A DNA stretch of 64,000 nt from Rubrivivax sp. (GTDB lineage Bacteria > Pseudomonadota > Gammaproteobacteria > Burkholderiales > Burkholderiaceae_C): contig JAHBZT010000006.1 of assembly GCA_019635315.1 (NCBI GenBank), positions 1 to 64,000 on the forward strand. The letters are read 5' to 3'. The notes beneath the pieces are model-generated. The model was not told the origin of the DNA, ran no database searches, and was given only the letters and a program-made list of their open reading frames with translations. Positions within the stretch are counted from its first letter, which is position 1; the number at the start of each line of letters is the position of its first letter. Below, in pieces: positions 1 through 8,245 of this stretch. Made by a program: the position numbers and the translations under genes.

Positions 1-87
1 AATTTCTTCGTCGCGTGCCGCAGCGGATGTGCACAGACTTGCGCAGGCACGCGAAGATGCGCGGCTTCCCGACAAGGCCGACCCGAC

Positions 88-300
88 ATGCTGCGCTCCG
101 GAAACCAGCTTCGACTGACCCGACCCGAACGGACGCGGCTGGCCCGCATCACCGCCATCGAGCCTGGGTCCATCCGCAGCGTCGTAGACCTGCAGGCCTA
201 CGTCCGCCGCTGCAAGGCCCACTACTGGGGCCACTCCGAGGACACCCGGTTCCTGCACTGGCTGATAGAGCGTGAGGTGCAGTCCCTGACCGGGCGCTGA
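88..300 (+). CDS. Small unrecognised protein (70 aa)
   Basis: I do not recognise a family. The protein is basic and well ordered, with an N-terminal stretch rich in Arg and Thr and a C-terminal helix ending IEREVQSL, and it has no signal peptide or membrane segment. It reads like a small accessory protein of an integrative element. It is followed by a strong hairpin at 336-362, where it converges with the leftward gene at 432. The ATG at 88 is the most likely start; a longer reading from upstream cannot be excluded because the window begins close by. Confidence 0.55.
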   Translation: MLRSGNQLRLTRPERTRLARITAIEPGSIRSVVDLQAYVRRCKAHYWGHSEDTRFLHWLIEREVQSLTGR

Positions 301-335
301 GCGCCCGTCGCCCTGTCGCAGTCTCGGAAACAGGA

Positions 336-362
336 ACGCCCCCGGTGCTGGACCGGGGGCGT
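336..362. terminator. Hairpin between convergent genes
   Basis: A perfect 11-bp inverted repeat, ACGCCCCCGGT with ACCGGGGGCGT, has a 5-nt loop. It lies between the rightward gene ending at 300 and the leftward gene ending at 432. There is no T-tract, so bidirectional termination is inferred from the stem and its position. Confidence 0.6.
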
Positions 363-431
363 GCTGGGTGACGGGCTGGCGTGGATCTGGATCGGGCCGT
401 CTGAAGGGACTCGAACGTTCGACCGGATGGT

Positions 432-1103
432 TCAGCGGAACACGCGCGGCTCGACGCTTGCCCCGCGCATGAACGCGAGGTACGCACCGGCCTTGCCGAT
501 GTCGTCGAAGTTCGCCACGGGCTGCTCATGCAGCACCACGGCCCAGGGACGGACATCGTCATCACTGGCGCGGATGCGCAGTTCCGGCGGCTGCCAGCGC
601 GGGTGGCGGTACAGGGGCAGGCCGGTGTCCCAGTCCATCAGTGCCAGCACATGCGCACAGAGGATGGCCGCGCCGGCCGCCTCGCCCGGCTCGATGAGCA
701 GGGGCACCTTCAGCAGGCCGGTCGAGCGGCCGACCGTGCCGACCACGTCGAACTCGTCGAGCCAGCTCGCGCCGGTGCTGGCGTCGCCCAGCACCAGCCG
801 CACCTTGCGGCCGTCCCGGCGACAGGTCTCCAGCACCCTCGCCAGGTGAGGGTCCGTGCCGGGGTCGAAGTAGGTGTCGTGGGCCTGGGCGGACTCGCCC
901 CAGGCACGCACCGCAGCGAGGTACTTCTCGTAGCCGGTGAGGCTCGCCGCGTCGTCGGCGATCGGCATCAGGTCGGGACGATCGAGGCGCTGCGCGATCT
1001 GCCGGGCATGTTCTCGGGCTTTGTCGAAGCCGAAGCAGGTCACGCCCCCTTCGGTGGCGATCACATACAGGCGTTGCTCGGGATTCAGGGTGATGTCTCG
1101 CAT
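432..1103 (-). CDS. Unrecognised cytoplasmic protein (223 aa)
   Basis: The protein begins MRDITLNPEQRLYVI and has a soluble alpha/beta composition. It contains an FGFDKAREHARQ segment near the N terminus, a central VRLVLGDASTGASWLDEFDVVGTVGRS stretch and a C-terminal half rich in Trp and Pro. There is no signal peptide, membrane span or catalytic motif that I can assign. The codon pattern is consistent over the whole frame. It lies with other small leftward genes typical of integrative elements, so it is probably island backbone. The ATG at 1103 is preceded by GAAAGTTCCCC, a weak ribosome binding site. Confidence 0.6.
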   Translation of the reverse strand: MRDITLNPEQRLYVIATEGGVTCFGFDKAREHARQIAQRLDRPDLMPIADDAASLTGYEKYLAAVRAWGESAQAHDTYFDPGTDPHLARVLETCRRDGRKVRLVLGDASTGASWLDEFDVVGTVGRSTGLLKVPLLIEPGEAAGAAILCAHVLALMDWDTGLPLYRHPRWQPPELRIRASDDDVRPWAVVLHEQPVANFDDIGKAGAYLAFMRGASVEPRVFR

Positions 1104-1274
1104 GGGGAACTTTCGAAGTTGGGAGGGCGGACACCGGCCCTGGCGGGCGGGCCCGCGGGCGGTTGGATGGGGTGCCGGTCGCGCCAGGCCGCTGGACGTC
1201 AGTCCCTGGCAGAGGCACCTCAGCGACCGAACCCGGTGCAGCCGATGGGGCTGCGCCGGGGCTCGGTCATCGGA

Positions 1275-1907
1275 TCAGCGCCTGCTGACGTGCGTGGCAG
1301 GCGCGGGGTCGTCGGCGCGAGGTTCCGGGGCACGCTCGGAGCGGCCTTCGGAGCCACTGACCGGCGACGCCGGGGACATGCCGGCCTGGTGCTGGAAGCG
1401 GGCGCGCGCGTCGGCGAACTCGGCATCGCCCAGCAGCTGACGAACCTGTGCGGCGGCCGGTTCGGGCCTGCTGTCGGCGTCACGGGCCGCGGCTGGGCGC
1501 GCGCCCCGCTTCGATGTTGCTGGCGAGGCTGGCGGTGCAGCGGCAATGGCCTCGTCCAGGACGTCCGCAGTGCGGTGGTACGCCTTCTGCGTGACGCCGC
1601 CGACGAAGGCTGCGGGTCGCTGCAGCGTCCACTGGACCAGCAGGCGCAGCCACTGCCCGATGCGCTTGTCGCGGGCCTGGCGCGCCTTGTGGAAGCGCAG
1701 CGACTGCTTGCAGGACAGGTACAGCGCCAGGTGGCGACGCTTCATCTCGGCGTCGCCGTCGAGCTGCGCCATCACCTCGGCGGCGAGGGCGACGTCACGG
1801 CCGACGCGTCTGTAGAAGCCGACCCAGGCGCGCTGCTCCTCGATGTCGATGGTGCTGCGGCGCGGTGACGGGCTCTGGAAGGATCTCTCTGGGAAAGCGT
1901 GACTCAT
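1275..1907 (-). CDS. Unrecognised basic protein (210 aa)
   Basis: The start was chosen at the ATG at 1907 because GGAG lies 6 nt upstream. A longer in-frame reading exists but has poor composition. Residues 20-110 form a helical, basic region (EEQRAWVGFYRRVGRDVALA, then a Lys/Arg-rich stretch). The last 100 residues are a low-complexity Ala/Pro/Arg tail that is probably disordered. No family is recognised. Its leader closely resembles that of the gene starting at 2552 (see findings), which suggests related expression signals in the island backbone. Confidence 0.5.
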   Translation of the reverse strand: MSHAFPERSFQSPSPRRSTIDIEEQRAWVGFYRRVGRDVALAAEVMAQLDGDAEMKRRHLALYLSCKQSLRFHKARQARDKRIGQWLRLLVQWTLQRPAAFVGGVTQKAYHRTADVLDEAIAAAPPASPATSKRGARPAAARDADSRPEPAAAQVRQLLGDAEFADARARFQHQAGMSPASPVSGSEGRSERAPEPRADDPAPATHVSRR

Positions 1908-2133
1908 GGGGTTCTCCAAGAAGGCGAGGGAACCCCGACCCCGACGGGAGACGGTGACTCCCGGAGGGTGGATGGCGAGGACGGCCGAAAGGCGAGGGAA
2001 ACGGGGTGTCGGGTGATGGCGTCCCGATGCCATCGCTGGCGGTCGGTTCACCATCCCCGAGACCCGAGGACTCGATCGGCACGAGTTGGACCCGCCGGCG
2101 GCGCCGCGACGGACGACTCGATGCCCGCGACCT

Positions 2134-2346
2134 TCAGGTCGTGAGCACGCGAGCGGCGCCTCGGCGCAGGCCCTCGGCAATGCCGATCCAGCGGTCGGCG
2201 ATCCGGTCCAGGTAGACCAGGTCGTCGGCCGCGATCTCGCCCGAGGCGCGGAGCCGGGCGATGACTTCCTTGACCAGGAGGGGATCCTCCCGGGCCAGCA
2301 CGATGGCTGTCGAGGCGATGCGCCTGCGGTAGCTGTCGGCCGTCAT
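2134..2346 (-). CDS. Small helical protein (70 aa), coupled to upstream ORF
   Basis: The protein begins MTADSYRRRIASTAIVLARE and consists of charged amphipathic helices, including VKEVIARLRASGEIAADDLVYLDRIADRW. It may be a small DNA- or protein-binding protein; no family is recognised. Its ATG lies 2 nt after the stop of the 67-aa ORF at 2349-2552, which suggests translational coupling. Composition and codon use support it better than the longer in-frame reading that starts near 2640. Confidence 0.55.
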   Translation of the reverse strand: MTADSYRRRIASTAIVLAREDPLLVKEVIARLRASGEIAADDLVYLDRIADRWIGIAEGLRRGAARVLTT

Positions 2347-2348
2347 GG

Positions 2349-2552
2349 TCAGCACACCGTCGAGCAGGGCGCAGGCGCCAGCGGGGCCGGGGCCTCGCAC
2401 ACCATGCGGATGGACGCAGGGGGCGTGCAGGTCCGGGCCCGGAGCAGCGCCGGAAGGGCGACAGGCCGCCGGGTGGGCACACGGGCAAGCCCGGTACCAC
2501 CCAGCAGTGCACACACCGGCGCGACAGTGCGGTTCCACGGAACGGGACTCAT
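2349..2552 (-). CDS. Possible small protein or leader peptide (67 aa)
   Basis: This frame begins MSPVPWNRTVAP and has the best ribosome binding site in the region, AAGGAGAA five to six nt before the ATG. The peptide is rich in Pro, Ala, Arg and Cys and has no recognisable domain. It stops immediately before the 70-aa gene at 2346. It may be a true small protein or only a leader whose translation opens the downstream start. Composition alone does not settle this. Confidence 0.35.
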   Translation of the reverse strand: MSPVPWNRTVAPVCALLGGTGLARVPTRRPVALPALLRARTCTPPASIRMVCEAPAPLAPAPCSTVC

Positions 2553-3222
2553 GGGGGTTCTCCTTCAGGGGTGAAGGGGAACGCCCATCCCTGGCGGGGA
2601 ACTGGGGTTCCCCATCTGGGATGCCCTGCCGGGAAGGCAAGGCGCTTCGTCGCGCACAGGTGCGTGCGCGAGCTGCAGAGGTCCGCGTCCGGGAGGACGG
2701 GTCCAGGGCAGATGCGTGCGTCAGGCCAGGCTTCTGATCGAAATCAGGCCGGGCTGGTGAGCGCAGGGCGCGTCACGACGCAGAGGTCGTGGTCGGCGCA
2801 TGCGAGGAGGGGCCACGACACGGGGTCATGGCCGGCTCCTGGTTTCGGATCCGGATGGATCTGAATCGGCCCGGCACACGGAGGTGCCGGACAGGACACA
2901 AGGCAGGTAACGACTGCGACGCCAGCTGGGCCGGACTTCAGGGCGACAGTAGCCACCATGAAGGCTGAGCAGACGCGATGTCCGCAGGAAGCCGGGTCAG
3001 TATGGGACGGGGTCCCTCGGTCGGCAACAGGTCCGAGGTCTCTTCGTGGCAATGCCCGCCCAAGCGACCGGCTCGGCCAACGCTTGGGAGGGCAGTTGAA
3101 TCCGAGCCCTCTGCGCCGATGGCCTGGAGTGCGGTGCCGCCCGACTTCTGGGCCTTCGGGCCGACTGACGGTTCGTATAGTGGGCGGATCAACATCTCCT
3201 GCAGACCGATTCCGCCCTGTCC
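2553..3222. other. Non-coding stretch with one copy of a 27-bp direct repeat
   Basis: No convincing gene is present in these 670 nt. It holds the left copy of the 27-bp repeat (2897-2923). A TATAGT sequence at 3176-3181, preceded by TTCG, could be the -10 element for the gene at 3223. The rest is G+C-rich sequence without clear structure. Confidence 0.5.
2897..2923 (+). repeat. 27-bp direct repeat, left copy
   Basis: A 27-bp sequence beginning CACAAGGCAGG and ending CTGCGACGCC is repeated without mismatch, in the same orientation, at 40038-40064. Both copies lie in non-coding DNA. See the finding on a possible nested element. Confidence 0.85.
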
Positions 3223-3465
3223 ATGACCGTCGAGCGCTATGCCTTCACTGACTGCGAAGCCACCACGGCGGCAGGCGTGCCGCTGCGCATTCCTGCTGGC
3301 GTTCACCACGTCGAGCGGCGATCGCTGGTGTTCCGCGTGCGCCTGGGTGGCCGCGAGCTCGATCTGACCCTGGCCGAGTGGGAACGCCTGCTGCACGCGG
3401 GCTGTGTCGGGCCGGTTGTCGCTGACGCTGATCCACCGGGGACCGGCGAAACCCATCCTGGGTGA
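3223..3465 (+). CDS. Unrecognised small protein (80 aa)
   Basis: The protein begins MTVERYAFTDCEATTAAG and has alternating hydrophobic residues typical of beta strands (VPLRIPAGVHHV, LVFRVRLGGRELDLTLAEWERLL). This suggests a compact beta domain. There are no membrane segments and no family is recognised. It starts 42 nt after a possible -10 element. It lies just left of the RIT element and is the last backbone-like gene on that side. Confidence 0.55.
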   Translation: MTVERYAFTDCEATTAAGVPLRIPAGVHHVERRSLVFRVRLGGRELDLTLAEWERLLHAGCVGPVVADADPPGTGETHPG

Positions 3466-3716
3466 AATACGCGAGGTGGCGAAGGCAGACTGGAACGTCT
3501 ATGCGAGAGCGCTGGTCGCCGGACCCCGGCGACCACGGCAGTTGTGCTGCTCGAGTGGGCCAGCGACGTGGCGATGAGTGTCTACACAGCGGCCCTACAC
3601 AAGTACCCGGACTCGGCCACAAGCGGACCTAGCCGGAGCGTTCGAAACTCTTGGCCCGGATTGCCACCGAGAGACCGCTTTGCGGCAACGAATCTCGCGC
3701 TTGGATCGGCTCAAGT
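3466..3716. other. Non-coding left flank of RIT element
   Basis: No supportable gene is present. The 3610-3710 part contains GCTTTGCGGCAACGAATC-type sequence. This loosely resembles the right flank of the RIT element around 7,280 (TTTGCGGCGACGAGTC), which suggests that intergenic repeat-like DNA was the target. Confidence 0.4.
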
Positions 3717-3749
3717 CGGCCATTATGAGAAGACCTCAGTTATGAGAAG
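3717..3749 (+). repeat. RIT left terminal inverted repeat
   Basis: The repeat contains two direct copies of TTATGAGAAG (3723-3732 and 3740-3749), spaced 17 bp start to start. It is inverted at the right end with 31 of 33 matches. The tandem subrepeats may be binding sites for two recombinase protomers. Confidence 0.85.
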
Positions 3750-3872
3750 TTCTGGTCGGGCATAGGCCGGGAGGCCGCGCCAGCTCTGGCGATCCGCAGT
3801 GCGGCGGTCCATCGCACTGGACATAAGTTCGCTGCCCGTGCAGCACTGACGTCTCCACTACCGGAGACCGTC

Positions 3873-5126
3873 ATGCCCAAGATCCCTGCGCTCAACCCCT
3901 TGCTTCAAGCCTGGCTGCTTGAAGGCCCGCTGTCTGCTCAAGTTCCGGCATTCGTCGAGCGCCTGCGTCGCGGCCGGTACGCGACCCACACCGCGGGTCG
4001 TTGCCTCAACGGCGTGGCGCACTTCGCGCACTGGATGTCGATGTGCCACCTGCCGGCGCGCATGCTCGACGACGGGTGCATCGACCAGTTCCTGCGTTAC
4101 CACCTGCCGCGCTGCGACTGCCTGGGGGGTGCGCTACGCACACCGACGGAACTGCATGCCGCGCTGATGCCGGTGCTGGAGATCCTGCGGGCTCAAGGTG
4201 TCATCGCCCGTGCGCCGGCACCCACGGGCCCGATCGCCGACGAACTGAGCCGCTACGACGCGCACATGAGCAGCGCTCGGGGCCTGGCCGCTGGAACTCG
4301 GCGCGACCGCCTGCGTATCGTCGAGCGGCTGCTGCTGTCCAAGTTTGCCGTGCGACCCGTCGCCGTGAGTTCGCTGCTACCCGAGGATGTACGCCAATTC
4401 ATCGTCGATCAGCTGCAGGCGCTGGGCACCACCAGTAACGCCATCACGATCGCATCCACGCTGCGTGCGTATCTGCGCTATCGGGCCACCTGCGGCGACG
4501 CAGTGCAGCCGCTGCTGGCCGTCATCGCGTCGCCTGCGCACTGGAGCATGGCTTCGCTGCCCCGAGGCCTGAAGCCTGAGGAAGTCGACCGGCTGTTGAA
4601 CTCGTTCACCGATGCGCTGCCGTCACCCAGGCGCGGTTATGCCGTCGTCCGTCTGGCGCTCGACCTGGGCCTGCGCGGCATCGAGATCAGCCGGCTGCAA
4701 CTGGCCGACATCGACTGGCGGCTGGGTACCGTCACGCTCAAGCGCACGAAGTCCCGTCGCCAGGATCTGCTGCCCTTGCCGGTGGCCACAGGCCGAGCCC
4801 TGGAGGCCTACCTGCGACACGAACGGCCCAAGACCAGCGACCCTGCCATGTTCGTGCGCCGCCTGGCGCCCCACGACGAACCCATAGGCGTGGACGCCAT
4901 CCGACGCATCGTCCGCGATGCCTTCCGGCGCGTAGGCATCCAACATGGACGTGGCCATGCGCTGCGCCACACCGTCGCCTGTCGGATCGTGAACCAGGGC
5001 GGCTCGATCAAGGAGGTGGCCGACGTGCTGCGGCACCGGTCGTTGAACACCTCGATGATCTACGCCAAGGTTGACCATGGCGCGCTGTCTGGCGTCGCGC
5101 TGCCGTGGCCCGGGAGCGCGGCATGA
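3873..5126 (+). CDS. ritA: Tyrosine recombinase, first of trio (417 aa)
   Basis: This is a site-specific tyrosine recombinase that would cut and rejoin DNA at the RIT ends. An N-terminal SAM-like DNA-binding region (about 130-225) is followed by the catalytic domain (about 230-405). Visible catalytic residues are Arg268 in LGLRGIEISRL, His362 and Arg365 in HALRHTVA, the RHRS box near 388, and Tyr397 in SMIYAKVD. The first 120 residues are an extra N-terminal region typical of RitA-type proteins. The stop overlaps the start of the second recombinase (ATGA at 5123), so the three are co-translated. Family assignment is firm; division of labour within the trio is not known from sequence. Confidence 0.9.
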   Translation: MPKIPALNPLLQAWLLEGPLSAQVPAFVERLRRGRYATHTAGRCLNGVAHFAHWMSMCHLPARMLDDGCIDQFLRYHLPRCDCLGGALRTPTELHAALMPVLEILRAQGVIARAPAPTGPIADELSRYDAHMSSARGLAAGTRRDRLRIVERLLLSKFAVRPVAVSSLLPEDVRQFIVDQLQALGTTSNAITIASTLRAYLRYRATCGDAVQPLLAVIASPAHWSMASLPRGLKPEEVDRLLNSFTDALPSPRRGYAVVRLALDLGLRGIEISRLQLADIDWRLGTVTLKRTKSRRQDLLPLPVATGRALEAYLRHERPKTSDPAMFVRRLAPHDEPIGVDAIRRIVRDAFRRVGIQHGRGHALRHTVACRIVNQGGSIKEVADVLRHRSLNTSMIYAKVDHGALSGVALPWPGSAA

Positions 5127-6097
5127 GCGCCCGGGTCAGCCTGCAGGCCAGGGTCGAGCAGTACCTGGCCGAGCGACGCCTGCTGGGCTTCAAGCTCAAC
5201 AACATGGCTCAACGACTGGCGAGCTTCGCGCGCTATGTGACCAACGCCGGCCATGTCGGGCCGCTCACCGTCGATCTGATGGCGGACTGGGCGCGCCAGG
5301 CCAAGGCCGGCCACGGCGACCGCGCCACCTTGGCGCGGCGGCTGAAGATGTTGCGGCCGTTCACGGCCTGGTTGCGCCAGTTCGACCCTGCCACCGAGGT
5401 GCCCGACGAAGCGGTCTTCGGTCGAGTGCCGGGTCGGATGACGCCGCACGTCTACCGTGAACCCGAGATCGTCGAACTGCTGGGCGCAGCCAGGCAGCTC
5501 GGGCCCAAGGGTGGACTGCGCCCTGCGGTGATGGAGACGCTCTTCGGGCTGGTCGCCTGCACGGGGCTGCGCATCTCCGAGGCGCTGGGCCTGCTCGATG
5601 CCGATGTTGACCTGAGATCCAGCTTGATGACGATCCGGCAGAGCAAGTTCGGCAAGACGCGCTTGGTGCCGCTGCATCCGAGCGCCGTCCAGGTATTGGA
5701 GCGCTACCGAGATCAACGCGCCCGCCATGTGCGCACCACGCCCGAGTTGCCGTTCTTCGTCGCCAGCCGCGGGCAGTTGTTGGGGCAGCCCGTCGGGGAT
5801 CGCCAGGTCCACCGAGTCTTCGGTGATCTTCGCCGCCAACTGGGCTGGGTTGATCGTGGCAGCCATGGCACGCCGCGCATCCACGACCTGCGCCACAGCT
5901 TCGCCGTGCGCCGGTTGGTGTTGTGGCACGAGCAGGGCGAGGACATCAACCAGCGCATGCTGGCGTTGTCGACCTACCTCGGTCACGTCAAGGTCTCCAG
6001 CACCTACTGGTACCTCACCGGCGTGCCGGAACTGATGGGCCTGCTCGGCCAGGCGTTCGAGCGCTACGCCAGCCCCTGGGAGGACGGCGATGAGTAG
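5123..6097 (+). CDS. ritB: Tyrosine recombinase, second of trio (324 aa)
   Basis: This is a XerC/D-like integrase with a core-binding N-terminal domain (about 5-105) and a catalytic domain (about 125-315). Arg150 lies in TGLRISEAL, His254 and Arg257 in HDLRHSFA, LGH near 289, and Tyr297 in STYWYLTG. The ATG at 5123 was preferred over the GTG at 5105 because it forms an ATGA overlap with the preceding stop. Its own stop overlaps the start of the third recombinase by 8 nt. It acts on DNA in the cytoplasm together with its neighbours. Confidence 0.9.
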   Translation: MSARVSLQARVEQYLAERRLLGFKLNNMAQRLASFARYVTNAGHVGPLTVDLMADWARQAKAGHGDRATLARRLKMLRPFTAWLRQFDPATEVPDEAVFGRVPGRMTPHVYREPEIVELLGAARQLGPKGGLRPAVMETLFGLVACTGLRISEALGLLDADVDLRSSLMTIRQSKFGKTRLVPLHPSAVQVLERYRDQRARHVRTTPELPFFVASRGQLLGQPVGDRQVHRVFGDLRRQLGWVDRGSHGTPRIHDLRHSFAVRRLVLWHEQGEDINQRMLALSTYLGHVKVSSTYWYLTGVPELMGLLGQAFERYASPWEDGDE

Positions 6098-7106
6098 GCC
6101 GACCACCCCGCGTGCGCCGCCGAGCTTCGCTGCGCTGGTGCAGTCGTTCTTCACCGAGCACCTCACGCAGCAGCGCGCGATGAGCCCGCGCACGGTGGCG
6201 ACCTACCGCGACGGCTTCGTGCTGTTCCTGGGCTTCGCCACAGTTCACCTGCACAAGCAGCCCACGGCGATGAAGCTGCAGGACGTCACCCCGACGCTGA
6301 TCCTGGCCTTCCTCGACCATCTGGAACAAGACCGCGGCAATGCGGTGCGCACGCGCAATGCCCGGCTGGCGGCGCTGCGCGCGTTCATGAAGTTCGCTGG
6401 GCACCGCGACGTCAACGCGCTGCACGTCGTCGAGCAGGCTCTGGGCGTGCCGATGAAGCGCTTCGAGCGGCCGATGCTCGGCTTCTTGTCGCGCGAAGAG
6501 ATGCTGGCGATCATCGGCAAGTCGGGGTCAAGCTGGACCAGCCAGCGTGACCATCTGCTGCTGCACATGCTCTACAACACCGGTGCCAGGGTGTCGGAGA
6601 TCATCGGTGTGCGCTTGGCCGATGTTGTGCTGGACGGCGCTGCCTGTGTGCACCTGCGTGGCAAGGGGCGCAAGCAGCGAACGATGCCGCTGTGGCGCTC
6701 GACGGTGAAGGCGGTTCGCTCGTGGCTGAGGTTCAACCCTGACCTGCTGCCAGCATCGGCGCTGCTTCCCAACCGGGACGGGCACACGATGACAAGGACC
6801 AACGTCGCGCAGCGCCTGGCGTTGGCAGTGGCGGCGGCGACTCCGAAGATGCCGAGCCTGCGGGACCGCCACATCTCCCCGCACACCATCCGACACACGA
6901 CGGCCATGCATCTGCTGCAGTCGGGCGAACACATCGATGCGATCGCCTTGTGGCTGGGGCACGAGAGCCCAACCACCACGCATCAGTACACGGAGGCGAA
7001 CCTCGAGATGAAGGTGAAGGCGCTGGCGAAGCTGCAAGACCCCGACACCGCCAGCCGGCGCTTCCGCGCCTCGGACTCGCTGCTTGAGTTCCTGAAGAGC
7101 TTGTGA
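6090..7106 (+). CDS. ritC: Tyrosine recombinase, third of trio (338 aa)
   Basis: This is the third member of the trio. The core-binding domain (about 10-110) is followed by the catalytic domain (about 125-310) with Arg167 in TGARVSEI, His265 and Arg268 in HTIRHTTA, His291 in LGHESPTT and Tyr300 in HQYTEANL. A short tail ends at 338. An extra copy of TTATGAGAAG starts at its stop codon region (7106-7115), inside the right end of the element. All catalytic residues are intact, so the element may still be mobile. Confidence 0.9.
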   Translation: MSRPTTPRAPPSFAALVQSFFTEHLTQQRAMSPRTVATYRDGFVLFLGFATVHLHKQPTAMKLQDVTPTLILAFLDHLEQDRGNAVRTRNARLAALRAFMKFAGHRDVNALHVVEQALGVPMKRFERPMLGFLSREEMLAIIGKSGSSWTSQRDHLLLHMLYNTGARVSEIIGVRLADVVLDGAACVHLRGKGRKQRTMPLWRSTVKAVRSWLRFNPDLLPASALLPNRDGHTMTRTNVAQRLALAVAAATPKMPSLRDRHISPHTIRHTTAMHLLQSGEHIDAIALWLGHESPTTTHQYTEANLEMKVKALAKLQDPDTASRRFRASDSLLEFLKSL

Positions 7107-7175
7107 TTATGAGAAGTGCACGAGCGCCAAGCGCCACCTGCCTACGAGGTGATCCGGGCGCTCGTCTTCCACGGT

Positions 7176-7208
7176 CTTGTCATAACCGAGGTCTTCTCAT
7201 AATGGCCG
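7176..7208 (-). repeat. RIT right terminal inverted repeat
   Basis: This is the reverse complement of the left repeat with two mismatches. It overlaps a 10-bp-armed dyad (GGCCGTTATG, 10-nt spacer, CATAACGGCC) at 7204-7233 that spans the element edge. The dyad resembles a recombinase core site. Confidence 0.85.
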
Positions 7209-7547
7209 TTATGGCAAGACTTGCATAACGGCCACAAGCCGACTTTCCCGGCGTGCTCGAGATTCGAGCTCCGGCGCTCCTTCGAAAGACAGGTTTGCGG
7301 CGACGAGTCCGAGCGTCTCGTTGGCTCAGCCCGGCCAGGAGCGGGTACCGGCGATCGACTGCTTGCAGGCAGATCGTTCTGGACGGACCTGTCCGACCGG
7401 CTCGCGGATTCAACCGCCGCCTGCGGCGTGGCCGTCCAGCAGGCGACTGGGTCGACTCCGGGGCCAGCGCCAGCGCGGCGACACGCCGTTCGCCAGGGAC
7501 ATGGCAGACTCGTCCCCGATGCTTCCCCGTCAGAGATCGAAACCTCG
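7209..7547. other. Non-coding right flank of RIT element
   Basis: No separate gene is supported. The first 25 nt complete the dyad at 7204-7233. The remainder is G+C-rich sequence, part of which resembles the left flank of the RIT element. It precedes the cytochrome c gene, whose true start is taken at 7548. Confidence 0.4.
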
Positions 7548-8036
7548 ATGAAGGCACCGGCCGTGGTCATCGCGCTGACTGCCGCGCTGGCGGCGGTGAT
7601 CGCGTTGGCGATCCGTTTCGATCCGTTCGGTACCGATCAGGGCGAAGCGATGCTGCGTCCGGACGACCCCAAGGTGCTGGCGGTCGGCGAGCGGATCTAC
7701 GCCGAGCAATGCGCGTCGTGCCATGGCGATCGCCTGCAAGGGCAGCCCGATTGGCGCACGCGGGGCGCCGACGGCCTGCTGCCGGCGCCGCCGCACGATG
7801 CGGGCGGTCACACCTGGCATCACCCGGACGAGATGCTGTTTTGCATCACCAAGTTCGGCGTCGCCAGCATCGTCGGCGATCCTTCCTACAAGACGTCGAT
7901 GCCCGCTTATGAAGGCCGACTCAGCGACGACGAGATCATCGCCGTGCTGTCATGGATCAAGGCGCAGTGGCCGGCGCAGGTGCGGCAGATGCACACTCAG
8001 ATGAACGCCCAGGCGGCCAAGGCCGCGCGCCCCTGA
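7548..8036 (+). CDS. Membrane-anchored cytochrome c (162 aa)
   Basis: An N-terminal hydrophobic segment (VVIALTAALAAVIALAI) would anchor or export the protein. A class I cytochrome c domain follows, with heme motif CASCH and a probable axial Met in TSMPAYEG. It would carry electrons in the periplasm. It is a close paralog of the protein at 22212-22694: both have LQGQP, GLLPAPPHDA, GHTWHHPD and IIAVLSWIK-like blocks. One copy lies on each side of the copper array. The ATG at 7548 was chosen because the signal-like segment follows directly. An in-frame extension to 7221 lacks protein-like composition. Confidence 0.8.
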   Translation: MKAPAVVIALTAALAAVIALAIRFDPFGTDQGEAMLRPDDPKVLAVGERIYAEQCASCHGDRLQGQPDWRTRGADGLLPAPPHDAGGHTWHHPDEMLFCITKFGVASIVGDPSYKTSMPAYEGRLSDDEIIAVLSWIKAQWPAQVRQMHTQMNAQAAKAARP

Positions 8037-8146
8037 ATGCGGCAAAGGCGGCACCCGCGCACCGCCCGGACGAGCGCAGCGGGGCCAGGCGGATTCGCCG
8101 ACAGCTCGATCACCAGGACAGACCGGGACCCGCGTCCAGGGGCGGG

Positions 8147-8236
8147 ATGATGCGCCACGGCAGACTGTTCTCCGGTGCGATCCTGCTGGTCGGACTCGTC
8201 GCGGCGTACGGACTGCTGCGCGACAGCGGTATCTAG
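8147..8236 (+). CDS. Possible single-span membrane peptide (29 aa)
   Basis: This very short frame reads MMRHGRLFSG, then a hydrophobic stretch ILLVGLVAAYGLL, then DSGI. GGGCGGG just upstream may serve as a ribosome binding site. It lies 9 nt before the GTG start of the VTT-domain gene. This is the layout of a small membrane protein translated with its neighbour. There is no homology evidence. Confidence 0.35.
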   Translation: MMRHGRLFSGAILLVGLVAAYGLLRDSGI

Positions 8237-8245
8237 GCGACCCTC

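Larger units (their letters stand above)
3717..7208 (+). mobile_element. RIT element (recombinase in trio), complete
   Basis: Three consecutive, overlapping tyrosine recombinase genes of different sequence (3873-7106) are bounded by inverted repeats of 33 bp (3717-3749 and 7176-7208) that match at 31 positions. This is the defining layout of RIT elements. All three proteins keep the Arg, His-x-x-Arg and Tyr residues expected of active enzymes. No passenger gene is present. The element probably inserted between the island backbone and the copper cargo. Confidence 0.9.

Noticed and set aside
2744-3052. Leftward frame containing a GVAVVTCLV peptide shared with a frame at 39846-40139
   Set aside because: The shared peptide is just the translation of the 27-bp DNA repeat. 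The rest of the two frames is unrelated, so a conserved DNA element is a better explanation than a protein family.
7221-7547. N-terminal extension of the cytochrome c protein
   Set aside because: The frame is open but the extension has no protein-like composition, overlaps RIT-flank sequence, and would bury the membrane anchor.
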